Notes: generated by a model not told the origin, from the letters alone. 64,000 nucleotides of DNA from Bacteroidetes bacterium HGW-Bacteroidetes-1 (GCA_002842755.1 PHDU01000006.1:32683-96682), one strand, 5' to 3'. Shown: positions 16,268 to 26,388, counted from the stretch's first letter. Program-made: numbers and translations.

Positions 16268-16843
16268 TTGGAAAGAAACTTTTCGCTGGTGGAGACATTC
16301 GAACTTAACACGCATAAGGACCTTATTGAACAGTGTATAACGGGAAACCGAAAGGCACAGTACAAGCTTTATCAGCTGTATGCTAAAGCCATGTTAAATG
16401 TATGTTTCAGAATGATGCAAAACAAAGAAGATGCTGAGGATATGTTGCAGGATGCTTTTGCTGATGCATTTAAACGAATGTCAGGTTTCCGGTTTGAATC
16501 AACTTTTGGTGCATGGCTCAAGCGTATAGTTATTAACCGTTGCATCAATGAATTAAGAAGAAAAAAAATCAATCTGCAGTACTTTGAGGATATGCATGTA
16601 TTCGCGCAAAAAGCAGTCGAAGAAACGGAATTGATCGGATTGAGTGTCGAGAGGGTAAGAAAGGCGATGGAAATATTGCCATCGGGCAGCCGAATGATTT
16701 TTTCGCTTTATCTTCTGGAAGGCTATGACCACAACGAAATATCAGAAATATTAGATGTTTCGGTCTCTAATTCAAAAACGCAATATATGCGGGCACGTCA
16801 AAGGGTAAAAGAGATACTAACACAACACGAAAATGAAAACTAA
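16268..16843 (+). CDS. ECF-type RNA polymerase sigma factor
   Basis: A 191-residue sigma-70 family protein of the extracytoplasmic function group. Region 2 is visible in LNVCFRMMQNKEDAEDMLQDAF and the promoter-melting segment (FRFESTFGAWLKRIVINRCINELRR); region 4 has its helix-turn-helix in YDHNEISEILDVSVSNSKTQ. The start is a TTG at 16268; a GTG at 16289 is an alternative. It overlaps the next gene by 11 bases, and that gene has the layout of a membrane anti-sigma factor. The downstream adhesin-like and outer-membrane proteins are the likely regulon. Confidence 0.9.
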   Translation: MERNFSLVETFELNTHKDLIEQCITGNRKAQYKLYQLYAKAMLNVCFRMMQNKEDAEDMLQDAFADAFKRMSGFRFESTFGAWLKRIVINRCINELRRKKINLQYFEDMHVFAQKAVEETELIGLSVERVRKAMEILPSGSRMIFSLYLLEGYDHNEISEILDVSVSNSKTQYMRARQRVKEILTQHENEN

Positions 16844-17384
16844 TCCTTTAGAAAAATTTGTTTGCGACAACAAGGAAGATTTTGATTTATTGGAGCCTTC
16901 AGCCGGTCTTTGGGAGGGGATTGCAGAAAGATTACCATCAAAAAGGAGATTAATTTGGCAGCCTTTACTATTAAAGGCAATGGCAGTAGCTGCTATTTTC
17001 ATCGCAGGCTATTTTTTTAGCTTCCTGATCAACCAGGAAATTGAGATTCAACCACAAACAAGTAGTACCCTTTCTCCCGAGCTGCAGGAACTGTTTGAGG
17101 CAAAAGCTTTTTACAACCTTCAAATTCAGGAAAGAAAAGATCAGGTTTTTCATCTGGCAGGTAACAACGCAATGATAAAAAATGAAATCAGTAACGAATT
17201 CAATGCTATGGACAAAGCTTTTGCTGAATTGCAATTGGATCTTGCTGATCAGGTAGCCAACGAAATTGTTATTGAGGCAATGATACAGCATTACAGACTT
17301 AAATTAGAACTACTGGAAGACATTCTTCAGCAGCTTCAAGCGGCTGATTTTGAAAAAGAAAAGGAGGAGCCTTATGTATTGTAA
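16833..17384 (+). CDS. Single-pass membrane protein, putative anti-sigma factor
   Basis: 183 residues: a cytoplasmic N-terminal part (1-48, with PSAGLWEGIAERLP), one membrane helix (about 49-68, MAVAAIFIAGYFFSFLI) and a long alpha-helical, charged outer part (80-180). Overlap with the ECF sigma gene and this topology fit an anti-sigma factor. The zinc H-x3-C-x2-C motif of the ZAS class is absent, and no sequence family is recognised. It overlaps the following gene by 11 bases. Confidence 0.6.
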   Translation: MKTNPLEKFVCDNKEDFDLLEPSAGLWEGIAERLPSKRRLIWQPLLLKAMAVAAIFIAGYFFSFLINQEIEIQPQTSSTLSPELQELFEAKAFYNLQIQERKDQVFHLAGNNAMIKNEISNEFNAMDKAFAELQLDLADQVANEIVIEAMIQHYRLKLELLEDILQQLQAADFEKEKEEPYVL

Positions 17385-18468
17385 ACACATTCTGATGACA
17401 TTACTTGTCATAATAGGAGTAGCAATAAGCACACATGCGCAAGTAATAGAAAAATCTAAACACTTTGATCGTACCTTTAGCCTTCAGAGAAGCGTAGAGG
17501 TCAGTATAAGTAACAAATATGGCAATATCCATATCATCAACTGGGACAAAGACTCTGTAAGATTCGTTGTGGATATGGTGGTGCGATCAACCAAACAGGC
17601 TAGGGTTGATAAAGTGTTTAACGAAATTGATATCAAATTTTCGCAAACACCATACTATGTAATGGCTATTTCTACCTTTCCCAATTCCGGAAAGCTGTGG
17701 TCGGAAATATCTGATGTTACAAAATCGGTGATTAATGCTTCCAATGAAGCTGAAATTGATTATACCATTTACCTCCCTTCATGGGTGAGGTTGAAGGTTG
17801 AAAACCGTTTTGGAAATATTTATACAACCGATCATGAAGGTGAAACAGAGTTTAAGCTTTCAAATGGTATGTTTCAGGCAAATAATCTGGAAGGGAAGAG
17901 CAAGTTGGTAATCTCTTTCGGAAGTGCTAATATCAACCAAATCAACGATGGATCAATAGAGCTCAATTACTCTGATCTTGAACTCAGAAAGATTAACAAA
18001 GTGCAATTGACCGGACGCTCTTCAAATATGCGGATTGAAGAAGCGGGGCATATCCATCTGGATTCGCGACGTGACAAGTTAAGTGTTGGGCAGTTACAGT
18101 CGCTAAGTGGTGAGAGTTCATTTTCACGTATTGTAATCAATAGTCTAAACCGTGATATGATGCTTAGTTCAAACTATGGCAATCTAAATCTGATGAAAAT
18201 AAATGGACAAATGCAGTTATTACAACTTAATGCTAGCTATACCAATATTCAGGTATTTGTTCAACCTCAGCTTTCAGCCGAACTTGAAATCCTGCATTCC
18301 AAAAAAACAAAATTGAATTATCCATCTGCAATGACTATCAGTGATCGGGTTGAGGCCATTTCTGAAAACGAGTTTAGTTTAATTAAAGGCAGAATTGGTA
18401 AAGAAAAAGGGTGTAATCTAAAATTTAATCTTACTGGAGGAGAGTTGAATATTATTCTCAAGCAATAG
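17374..18468 (+). CDS. Exported DUF4097-like beta-helical protein
   Basis: The ATG at 17374 gives 364 residues beginning directly with a signal peptide (MYCKHILMTLLVIIGVAI to HAQ); a frame from 17350 adds a charged octapeptide and overlaps more. The mature part repeats strand-turn units with the G-x-I motif (SNKYGNIHIINWDKDSV, ENRFGNIYT, SFGSANINQI, SNYGNLNLM), typical of DUF4097/adhesin-like right-handed beta solenoids in Bacteroidota. The role is unknown; its operon with the sigma and anti-sigma pair points to the envelope. Confidence 0.65.
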   Translation: MYCKHILMTLLVIIGVAISTHAQVIEKSKHFDRTFSLQRSVEVSISNKYGNIHIINWDKDSVRFVVDMVVRSTKQARVDKVFNEIDIKFSQTPYYVMAISTFPNSGKLWSEISDVTKSVINASNEAEIDYTIYLPSWVRLKVENRFGNIYTTDHEGETEFKLSNGMFQANNLEGKSKLVISFGSANINQINDGSIELNYSDLELRKINKVQLTGRSSNMRIEEAGHIHLDSRRDKLSVGQLQSLSGESSFSRIVINSLNRDMMLSSNYGNLNLMKINGQMQLLQLNASYTNIQVFVQPQLSAELEILHSKKTKLNYPSAMTISDRVEAISENEFSLIKGRIGKEKGCNLKFNLTGGELNIILKQ

Positions 18469-18585
18469 CACCATTATTGATTATTCTTATTTTAAAAATA
18501 TAAGTGAATTGATTCGCCTACACATTACTATGAAATTTTATGATCGTTTTGAAAAAGTTATAACAAATAATCAATTTTTTGAAAA

Positions 18586-19320
18586 ATGAAAAAAAAATCA
18601 CAAATCAGTCGCCTCTTTCTGATGCTTTTTATCCCAGTTACTTTGATAAACTTCAGTGGCTGTCGCAAAGACGGTATTTGTATTAGGGGCAACGGACAGC
18701 CAATTATTGAAACTAGAAGCACTCAGGCATTTCATGAGGTAATAAACAACGGATCTTTTGAAGTACATATTTTACCTGCCGATTACTATGAGGTTCAGGT
18801 AGATGCTGAATCGAATCTGATGGCGTATATTCGAACAAGTGTCTCAGGAGGCAGACTATTCATCGAAACTGTTGGAAACAGATGTATTAACAATACGATG
18901 ACCATTATAATTACTGTTTATACTCCGTTTGTGGATGGTATAGAGTTAAATGGATCTGGATTCGTATCGGTGTATGACCTCTATCTTGATGATTTAAACA
19001 TAAGGTTAACTGGTTCCGGACAAATTATAGCTGATGCTGATGCTCTTTCAATCAAGGCAAATATATCTGGATCAGGCTCTATTGACCTTTCCGGAATCGC
19101 TGAAACTACTGATTTTTCAATCAGTGGATCAGGTGCAATCAATTCTTTTTCTCTTTCTCAGCAGCAATGCTTTGCAACCATTAGCGGATCAGGCAATATG
19201 TATATAAGGGTTTCCCAATTGCTGGACGCATATATTACGGGTAGCGGAAATATATACTACCGGGGTAATCCTGATGTGGTGCAGCGGATAACAGGATCGG
19301 GACGTGTGATCAGGCAGTAA
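18586..19320 (+). CDS. Head-GIN domain lipoprotein (DUF2807)
   Basis: A 244-residue lipoprotein: residues 1-27 end in the lipobox-like NFSGC, cysteine being the acylated residue. The remainder is a head-GIN (DUF2807) adhesin-like fold, recognised by AFHEVINNGSFEVHILP and the recurring S/T-G-S-G turns (ELNGSGFVSV, LTGSGQII, ISGSGSIDL, ISGSGAINS, ISGSGNMY, ITGSGNIYY, ITGSGRVI). Such domains lie on the cell surface or periplasm; function unproven. It follows the DUF4097-like gene after 117 bases and is probably under the same ECF control. Confidence 0.8.
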   Translation: MKKKSQISRLFLMLFIPVTLINFSGCRKDGICIRGNGQPIIETRSTQAFHEVINNGSFEVHILPADYYEVQVDAESNLMAYIRTSVSGGRLFIETVGNRCINNTMTIIITVYTPFVDGIELNGSGFVSVYDLYLDDLNIRLTGSGQIIADADALSIKANISGSGSIDLSGIAETTDFSISGSGAINSFSLSQQQCFATISGSGNMYIRVSQLLDAYITGSGNIYYRGNPDVVQRITGSGRVIRQ

Positions 19321-19352
19321 TAGGAAAGTTTCATAACTAAATCTGAATAAAT

Positions 19353-19853
19353 ATGAAATATGTAGCAATTATCCTCTTTTTAACACTGGGCATTTCTATT
19401 TCAGCACAACCATTACAACATGCTGCAGGGATTCGTGGGGGTGTGAGCAGCGGCCTTACTTATCAGTATTTTTATAATCCGATGGAAGATGTTAAGCTTT
19501 TGTTGAGTTTTCGCGATAGTGGCATGCAGCTATCAGCCTTAATGGAGCATTATGAATCGGTGATGATTAATTATCACGATCAGTTTTTTATGTATTATGG
19601 AGCGGGATTACACTTAGGTTATACTCGAAGTTATTCAACCCGTTATAGCTTAATTTCTTCCAGACCCTTCGAAACTTATCCAATAACACGACCTGTTTTG
19701 GGAGCCGACGCAATTGTTGGCCTCGAATACCGTGTTGGCGTTATTCCTATTGCATTTGGTATAGATTACAAACCATTTTTTGAATTTTTCGGTAATAGGT
19801 TTTTTAAAATCTCGGTCTGGGACATCGCTTTTTCAGTAAAATATCAATTCTAA
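19353..19853 (+). CDS. Exported protein, probable small outer-membrane barrel
   Basis: 166 residues with a signal peptide (1-19, ending ISAQ). The mature part starts HAAGIRGGVSSGLTYQY and ends AFSVKYQF: a glycine-rich first strand and an aromatic last residue, as in eight-strand outer-membrane barrels. No named family is recognised. It belongs to the 16.3-20.5 kb group, 32 bases after the head-GIN gene. Confidence 0.6.
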   Translation: MKYVAIILFLTLGISISAQPLQHAAGIRGGVSSGLTYQYFYNPMEDVKLLLSFRDSGMQLSALMEHYESVMINYHDQFFMYYGAGLHLGYTRSYSTRYSLISSRPFETYPITRPVLGADAIVGLEYRVGVIPIAFGIDYKPFFEFFGNRFFKISVWDIAFSVKYQF

Positions 19854-19865
19854 ACGCTTAAACAA

Positions 19866-20492
19866 ATGAAATACAATTATTTAATCATCACTTTGTTGCT
19901 TTTAACTCATGTTGCATGGGGTCAGGAGCGCAGCCAAAATGAGTATCAAACGGTTTTTGGAAATAAAAAGAATATTTCTCACGGAGGCTATGGTGCACTC
20001 ACTATAGGAACCAGTTCTATTGGTGGAAGCCAGGCTGTTTTCACAGGTATTAAAGGGGGCTGGCTCATTGATCATAGGTTAACTATAGGAATCGCAGGGA
20101 CAGGTTTTGTAAATAATATTCATATCGATTTGGAGCCTGGATCGGTAAACTCTGGCCTGTCAGGTGGCTACGGCGGTTTGCTTATCGAACCGATACTTGC
20201 ACCATTCTCCCCTGTGCATCTATCTTTCCCTGTGATCATAGGTGCTGGAGGTATCGCATATATCGATCGCTATTATTGGGAAAATGGCAACTATGATCCC
20301 TGGGTTATGGATGCAGATGCATTCTTTGTGGTTGAACCTGGTGTTGAAGTTGAGCTCAATATTGTTCGTTTTTTACGATTGGCAGTGGGTGTTTCCTATC
20401 GCTACACTTCTGAAATCCTTATGGACAATGCTGCAAAAGATGTCCTTCATGGACTCTCGGGAGGCTTAAGCTTAAAGTTTGGAAAGTTCTGA
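19866..20492 (+). CDS. Exported protein, probable outer-membrane barrel
   Basis: 208 residues with a signal peptide (1-18, ending AWGQ). The mature chain is rich in glycine and aromatic residues in alternating strands (HGGYGALTIGTSSIGG, SGGYGGLLIEPIL, LAVGVSYRYTS) and ends LSLKFGKF. It starts 12 bases after the preceding barrel gene and ends the operon. Family unassigned. Confidence 0.6.
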   Translation: MKYNYLIITLLLLTHVAWGQERSQNEYQTVFGNKKNISHGGYGALTIGTSSIGGSQAVFTGIKGGWLIDHRLTIGIAGTGFVNNIHIDLEPGSVNSGLSGGYGGLLIEPILAPFSPVHLSFPVIIGAGGIAYIDRYYWENGNYDPWVMDADAFFVVEPGVEVELNIVRFLRLAVGVSYRYTSEILMDNAAKDVLHGLSGGLSLKFGKF

Positions 20493-20626
20493 AAGAAAAT
20501 GAACTCCTCTTTAGCATTGATACTGTAAGCATTCTTAGTAATTGAACAAAGCTTTTTTTGTTGAGACGCATTAAAACTTTTCCTTCTGTTTTAAGTTTAT
20601 TTTCAATGTCTTTTTTGTAGTGTTAC

Positions 20627-20663
20627 AATATCCGGATATAGCAGTGCTAAGTCCGGATATTTT
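20627..20663. terminator. Perfect 10-bp inverted repeat, probable terminator
   Basis: AATATCCGGA (20627-20636) is the exact reverse complement of TCCGGATATT (20652-20661); the loop contains a smaller repeat, TAGCA-G-TGCTA. A short T-rich run follows. It lies 135 bases after the last gene of the operon, so it could instead be an operator. The rest of 20493-20903 shows nothing recognisable. Confidence 0.5.
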
Positions 20664-20903
20664 AGCTTTTCTGAGATTGATAGAATATTCATAAGAATAT
20701 TTCTTGACTGGCTTATACTAACTTATTTGAAAAATGGCAAGAATCATTGTTGTCAATCACAGAAAAATGGAATTATAATTTTTTTAATACAATTGATTCT
20801 CAAGTGTATTTTAGAGGCTATTTTGTACCGAAAACTGATTCCTTGATGGTATATATCTTTTTATTTTTAATTTTAACCACTCGAATCTAATAATCCTGAT
20901 TTT

Positions 20904-22508
20904 ATGAATATGCGTTTTCTTCCTTTAATCATAGCCGCCTTTCTGGCGTCAAATTTTATTTCAGCTCAGACACAGAAGTCAGACCCTTGGTTTGGTGAAA
21001 GCTGTACCAGCATTATGGTGGGCAAAAAAGCGTCAGCAGACGGCTCAGTTATTACTTCTCACACTTGCGATGGCAATTATCGTACATGGTTGCGTATGGA
21101 GCCGGCAAAGGATCATAATGATACCACCTTTCATGAGGTTTTTAAAGGTACACTTCACACAGAAACACCATGGGATATGCGTAATGTAAAACTCGCAGGT
21201 AAAATACCGCAGGTAAAACACACCTATGCCTATCTGAATACAGCTTATCCCAGCCTTAATGAGAAGCAACTTGCCATTGGTGAAACAACGTTTGTAGGAC
21301 CTGATACCCTAGTAAATAAAAATGGCATGTTCCTGATTGAAGAATTACAACGCATTGCGCTTCAACGATGTGACAACGCCAGAGGTGCTGTCAAACTGAT
21401 AGGGGAATTGATTAAGGAATACGGTTATGGTGACTGGGGAGAATGTATTACTATAGCTGACAAATACGAAGTGTGGCAGATGGAGATATTAGGTGAAGGG
21501 CCGGCTCGTATTGGAGGTGTTTGGGCTGCACAACGAATTCCCGACGACCATGTAGGCATTTCAGCCAACATTTCTCGCATTGGTGTAATCGACAGGAATA
21601 ATCCTGATTTTTTTATGGCATCTGATAATATTGAAGCCGTCGCCAAAGAATTTGGACTTTGGGATGGTGAAGGCATCTTCAAATTCTGGAAGGCATATGG
21701 TGATCAGGAAAAGCCATTCAAAATAAGAGAGTTTTTTGTATTGAGCAGTCTGGCTCCTGCATTGAAACTTACAATGGATATGGATGAACTTCCTTTTTCA
21801 GTAAAGCCCGAGCAGAAAATTACAATGGAAAAAATGATGGGGTTATACCGCGCCACTTACGAAGGAACAGAATTTGATATGACGCAAAACGTAAAGTATA
21901 TCAAAAAGAAATATGATGATAACCGCAAAGAAATTGGTCAGGATACGATTATTAGTCCTGTGGCAAATCCCTGGCTGACTACCGATATGCGCAATACGTT
22001 GAATTTCCTTTCTGAAGGAACCATAGAGTTTCAACGCACGGTTTCTGTTTCATGGTGTTCTTATTCATTTATTACGCAGTTACGCGACTGGCTTCCTGAT
22101 GCAGTTGGTGGCATTTCGTGGTTTTCGTTCGACAACCCAGGTGAAAGTCCACGTATCCCAATATTTGCGGGAGTAAATAGTTTACCTGAATCTTTTGAAT
22201 TATGTGGACAAAAAGGCTACCGTGAAGATGCTGCTATTTGGAACTATCGCAGGGCCAATAAGCTGGCCACAGTTAGCTGGGGAAAGACAAAGCATGTAAT
22301 GCTTGAAAATGTAAAAGAGTTTGAGCACAAAGCTTTCGATGAAATGCCACTCATCGAAAATAAAGCCATAATGTTGCTCAAAGAAGGTAAAGACGAAGAA
22401 ACATCAAAGTATCTTTCGCAATACACAAGCAATTTTTCTGGAACAACTGTACAGCGCTGGAAAGAACTCGAACATCGTTTCTGGGGCATGTTTGGACGTG
22501 GCTTTTGA
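20904..22508 (+). CDS. C69-family dipeptidase
   Basis: 534 residues with a signal peptide (1-21, ending ISAQ). It belongs to peptidase family C69 (PepD-like N-terminal nucleophile hydrolases): the nucleophile cysteine is in ESCTSIMVGKKASADGS, followed by ITSHTCDGN. It cleaves a range of dipeptides, here in the periplasm or outside the cell, consistent with peptide use by a fermenter. Further family landmarks are GECITIADKYEVWQMEI and FSLxxxxNPG-like WFSFDNPGESP. The mature enzyme normally begins near the nucleophile after processing. The gene stands alone. Confidence 0.88.
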   Translation: MNMRFLPLIIAAFLASNFISAQTQKSDPWFGESCTSIMVGKKASADGSVITSHTCDGNYRTWLRMEPAKDHNDTTFHEVFKGTLHTETPWDMRNVKLAGKIPQVKHTYAYLNTAYPSLNEKQLAIGETTFVGPDTLVNKNGMFLIEELQRIALQRCDNARGAVKLIGELIKEYGYGDWGECITIADKYEVWQMEILGEGPARIGGVWAAQRIPDDHVGISANISRIGVIDRNNPDFFMASDNIEAVAKEFGLWDGEGIFKFWKAYGDQEKPFKIREFFVLSSLAPALKLTMDMDELPFSVKPEQKITMEKMMGLYRATYEGTEFDMTQNVKYIKKKYDDNRKEIGQDTIISPVANPWLTTDMRNTLNFLSEGTIEFQRTVSVSWCSYSFITQLRDWLPDAVGGISWFSFDNPGESPRIPIFAGVNSLPESFELCGQKGYREDAAIWNYRRANKLATVSWGKTKHVMLENVKEFEHKAFDEMPLIENKAIMLLKEGKDEETSKYLSQYTSNFSGTTVQRWKELEHRFWGMFGRGF

Positions 22509-22564
22509 TCTGATTTTATAATGGTGGTTCCAGCTTGGATGTCGTATTATGGTATGCCTGGTTT

Positions 22565-24343
22565 TTAGTCTTGCGACATCTCGCTTAATTTCTTCCGATA
22601 AGTGATAAACACATTTGCACGTGAAATGTAGCCTATATATTTCGTTTCTTGCAACACAACAATGTTGTACTTACCCGATTCCTGAAATTTTGCTGCTACT
22701 TCTTCCATCGGATCGTTTGGGTTAATCACAAAACTTGGAAAAACCATAATGTTTTCAACCACATTTTCATAAAGATCTTGATCAAACATGATGTTTCGGA
22801 TATCGTCAAGTAAAATATGACCACGGAAAACGCCCTTTTCATCAACAACTGGGAAAATGTTTCGTTTTGATTTACTAATGATTTTAACGAGGTCGCCAAG
22901 TGTTTCGCCTGGTTTAACCATATGAAAGTTTGTTTCAACCAAACGACTTACTTTCATCATATTGAGTACATTTTTATCCTTATTGTGCGTTAAAAGTTCT
23001 CCGCGGCGCGCCAGCTGATATGTGTAAATTGAATTACTAACAAAAATTTTGACTGTGGCATACGAAATGGTTGAAACAATCATAAGTGGTACAAATAAGG
23101 AGTACCCACCTGTAATTTCTGCAATTAGGAAGATGCCGGTAAGAGGAGCATGAAGAATTCCTGCAATCATACCTGCCATACCTACCATAGCAAATTTGCC
23201 TGGATGCAATTGACCAATCCCTGTTTCATTGATGACAAGCGCATAAAATAACCCCATAAATGCTCCAAGGAAAAGGGCTGGCGCAAAAATACCACCAACA
23301 CCTCCGGCAGCAAAGGTGAAAGAAGAGGCAAAAGCCTTCATCAGTATAACGGCTATAAACAAGGCAAAAACAACCCAAACCTGGTCTCGATAATCAAAGA
23401 AGATACTATTGTTGTATAAAGCTCCGTAATCTCCCTGCAAACTTTGATTAATAGCTTCATATCCTTCACCATAAAGGGCAGGGAAGAAGAAAATTAATAA
23501 TCCAAGAAGTGAGCTTCCCAAAAGGAAACGCACCCACCACTTTTTTATTTTTAAGTCGAAAAATTCTTCAACGCTAATTGAAATCCGGGTGAAATAGGTA
23601 GATACAAGTCCGGTAAAAACTCCAAGTCCAACATATAATAATGTATTGGATGGATTAAAGATTTCATGGGTATCAATAGGATACATAACTGCTTGACCCA
23701 AAACAAAATAGGAGGTTAAAACTGCTGTCACCGTGGCAATAAGAAGAGGGACAAGGGAAGTCATGGCTAAATCGATCATAATCACCTCGAGTGCAAAAAC
23801 AATTGCAGCTACCGGAGCCTGAAAAATGGCAGCCATTGCAGCCGCACTTGCCAGACTAATCAAGAGTGTGATCTGACGATAATTCAGGCGTAATGCCTGA
23901 CCAATATTGGAGCCGATGGCTGCACCTGTTGATACAGTTGGTCCTTCCAATCCGACAGAACCACCAAACCCAACAGTAAATGCACTTGAAACGATTGCTG
24001 AAAATGTATTATGAAATTTAATAAGGCCGTTTTTACGAGAAATCGCATATAAAACACCCGGTATTCCATGGCCTGATTCCTGACGGATGACAAACTTCAT
24101 AAACAATACCGCCAGAATAATTCCAATGGAAGGATATAAAAAGTATAAATAGTTTTCGTACTGATTAGCGAAACTGCTGGTAAGCATGGATTGAATGAAG
24201 TGTGCAGATTTTTTGATGATAATTGCAGATGCCGCTGCCAAAAAACCTACAATTACACTCAGAATATAAATGTATTGCCTGTCGTTGATATGTTTGATGC
24301 GCCAATCAAAAAAACGGCTCAACCATAAATTGTATTTCACCAT
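22565..24343 (-). CDS. CLC-family chloride channel/transporter with CBS pair
   Basis: 592 residues: about ten to twelve membrane helices (1-430) followed by two CBS domains (about 450-585). The ion-path motifs are present: GHGIPGVLYA (first), GSVGLEGPTV with the gating glutamate, and GGVGGIFAPALFLGAFMG. The CBS pair (KSKRNIFPVVDEKGVFRGHI, YNIVVLQETKYIGYISR) would bind a nucleotide and regulate transport. Whether it is a channel or a Cl-/H+ antiporter depends on the proton glutamate, which was not located with certainty. It is convergent with the C69 gene. Confidence 0.9.
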   Translation of the reverse strand: MVKYNLWLSRFFDWRIKHINDRQYIYILSVIVGFLAAASAIIIKKSAHFIQSMLTSSFANQYENYLYFLYPSIGIILAVLFMKFVIRQESGHGIPGVLYAISRKNGLIKFHNTFSAIVSSAFTVGFGGSVGLEGPTVSTGAAIGSNIGQALRLNYRQITLLISLASAAAMAAIFQAPVAAIVFALEVIMIDLAMTSLVPLLIATVTAVLTSYFVLGQAVMYPIDTHEIFNPSNTLLYVGLGVFTGLVSTYFTRISISVEEFFDLKIKKWWVRFLLGSSLLGLLIFFFPALYGEGYEAINQSLQGDYGALYNNSIFFDYRDQVWVVFALFIAVILMKAFASSFTFAAGGVGGIFAPALFLGAFMGLFYALVINETGIGQLHPGKFAMVGMAGMIAGILHAPLTGIFLIAEITGGYSLFVPLMIVSTISYATVKIFVSNSIYTYQLARRGELLTHNKDKNVLNMMKVSRLVETNFHMVKPGETLGDLVKIISKSKRNIFPVVDEKGVFRGHILLDDIRNIMFDQDLYENVVENIMVFPSFVINPNDPMEEVAAKFQESGKYNIVVLQETKYIGYISRANVFITYRKKLSEMSQD

Positions 24344-24547
24344 GGAATTACAGTCTCCTCATATTTTTTGCGAATTTAACCATTTCCCATTACCTGCAAT
24401 ACAATATTCTATCTCTGGTTCATGAGCTGGTGAAGTGTAATTAGAATAAAGTTCGTCTTCTGTTATGCGCTTCAATTGGATTTTTCTTTTTCTTTTAATA
24501 TTTAAACCACTTCATTTGATTATTTTCGTCGCATCAAAATCTTATGA

Positions 24548-25312
24548 ATGAAAATAATCAGCTACAATGTCAATGGCATCAGAGCATCCATCAACAGAGG
24601 ATTGTTAAACTGGATTGCAGAGGTACAGCCCGATGTTTTATGTTTTCAGGAAATTAAGGCCACTACCGACCAAATACCGTTGCTTGAATTTGATGCACTT
24701 GGATATATTCATCACTGGTTTCCAGCTCAGAAGAAAGGCTATAGTGGGGTGGCAATTTTATCGCGTCTGCAACCAGATCATGTAGAATTTGGAATGAATA
24801 TTCCGAAGTATGACAACGAAGGCAGGGTTCTTCGTGCTGATTTTGGTGACCTTTCAGTTGTATCAGTTTATCATCCATCCGGAAGCAGCGGCGATGAACG
24901 GCAAGCATTTAAAATGCAATGGCTTGATGATTTTGGGAACTATGTAGAAAAGCTAAGAGAGGAGCGACCAAAACTGATCTTATCTGGAGATTTCAATATT
25001 TGCCATCAGCCTATTGATATTCACGATCCCATCCGCAATGCAACTGTTTCAGGTTTCTTGCCGGAAGAGCGTGAATGGTTAAACCGCTTTTTAAACAGTG
25101 GATATATCGATACTTTCAGACATCTTGTAAAAGAACCTCACAACTATAGCTGGTGGAGTTATCGGGCCAATGCCCGGGCAAATAATAAAGGTTGGCGCAT
25201 TGACTATAATATGATTACCGAAAATTTGTTACCTCAACTCCGATCTGCAGCCATTTTTTCTAATGCAGTGCATTCTGATCATTGCCCTGTCTTCGTTGAA
25301 TTAGATGCATAG
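24548..25312 (+). CDS. xth: Exodeoxyribonuclease III (AP endonuclease)
   Basis: A 254-residue exonuclease/endonuclease/phosphatase-fold enzyme of base excision repair. Active-site residues: ISYNVNGIRA (Asn), VLCFQEIKA (metal Glu), LSGDFNICHQPIDIHDP (Asp/Asn), WRIDYNMIT (Asp), and HSDHCPVFVEL (Asp-His). The length and the WWSYRANARANNKGWRIDY segment are typical. The ATG at 24548 begins directly at the first strand. It is a single gene, divergent from the CLC gene. Confidence 0.94.
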   Translation: MKIISYNVNGIRASINRGLLNWIAEVQPDVLCFQEIKATTDQIPLLEFDALGYIHHWFPAQKKGYSGVAILSRLQPDHVEFGMNIPKYDNEGRVLRADFGDLSVVSVYHPSGSSGDERQAFKMQWLDDFGNYVEKLREERPKLILSGDFNICHQPIDIHDPIRNATVSGFLPEEREWLNRFLNSGYIDTFRHLVKEPHNYSWWSYRANARANNKGWRIDYNMITENLLPQLRSAAIFSNAVHSDHCPVFVELDA

Positions 25313-25357
25313 GGCTTGAAGCCTGTCTAAGAAAGAATATTGAAAGTGCAATCGGTA

Positions 25358-26356
25358 TTATTTGGGGTCATAACCCCATTTAAGCCAAATTGAGCCCCAT
25401 GTGAATCCACCCCCAAAAGCAGCCAGAATCAGGTTGTCACCTTTGTGAAGCTGGTTTTCCCATTCTGATAAACACAATGGCAATGTCCCGTTGGTCGTAT
25501 TGCCATAGCGCTCAATATTGATCATCACTTTTTCTTTTGCAATACCCATGCGGCGAGCAGTAGCATCAATGATACGCATATTTGCCTGATGTGGAACCAG
25601 CCATGCAATATTTTCAGATTTTAAATTGTTTTTATCCATGATCGATCCGGCAACGTCGGCCATATTGGTAACAGCAAATTTGAAAACTGCCTGACCCTCC
25701 TGATAAATATAATGTTCGCGAGCATCAACTGTAGTTTGGGATGCTGGGTTTTTTGAGCCACCAGCCTTTTGATGAAGGTGTATCATTCCACCGCCATCAG
25801 AATGCATGATTGAATCCATAATGCCAAATGAATCATCTGTAGGCTCAAGAAGGACAGCTCCACCGCCATCCCCAAAAATAATGCAGGTAGAACGATCTGT
25901 ATAATCAACAATCGACGACATTTTATCGGCACCTACAACGATTACTTTCTTATGGGAGCCACTTTGGATAAATTTAGAAGCTGTAACTAACGCATAGAGA
26001 AACCCTGAACAGGCTGCATTTATATCAAAACTGAAAGCGTTTCTAATGCCACATTCGTGGCTTATGATGTTGGCAGTAGCCGGAAATTGCATATCAGGGG
26101 TTACAGTTGCACAAATCAGCAGATCTACTTCTTCTGGCCTGGTACCTGTTTTCTCTAGCAAACCCTTCACCGCCTCAGTACCAATTACCGAAGTGCCTGC
26201 ACCATCTCCTTTTAAAATACGTCGTTCCTTAATTCCCGTACGTGAAATAATCCATTCATCAGTGGTATCGACCATTTTCTCGAGTTCAGCATTGGTCAAA
26301 ATGTCCTTTGGAACCCAACTATGAATGCCAGTAATTGAGGCTCTATATTTAGTCAT
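25358..26356 (-). CDS. fabH: 3-oxoacyl-ACP synthase III
   Basis: 332 residues. It starts fatty acid synthesis by joining acetyl-CoA (or a branched acyl-CoA) to malonyl-ACP. The catalytic triad is intact: Cys in [14 protein letters not shown], His in [14 protein letters not shown], Asn in [14 protein letters not shown]. It is last in the operon yceD-rpmF-plsX-fabH, the standard order linking ribosomal protein L32 to lipid synthesis. It is the housekeeping copy; a second homologue occurs at 47.5 kb. Confidence 0.95.
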   Translation of the reverse strand: MTKYRASITGIHSWVPKDILTNAELEKMVDTTDEWIISRTGIKERRILKGDGAGTSVIGTEAVKGLLEKTGTRPEEVDLLICATVTPDMQFPATANIISHECGIRNAFSFDINAACSGFLYALVTASKFIQSGSHKKVIVVGADKMSSIVDYTDRSTCIIFGDGGGAVLLEPTDDSFGIMDSIMHSDGGGMIHLHQKAGGSKNPASQTTVDAREHYIYQEGQAVFKFAVTNMADVAGSIMDKNNLKSENIAWLVPHQANMRIIDATARRMGIAKEKVMINIERYGNTTNGTLPLCLSEWENQLHKGDNLILAAFGGGFTWGSIWLKWGYDPK

Positions 26357-26388
26357 ACAAATTATGGAAATTGTCCTCTAAAGTAAGT

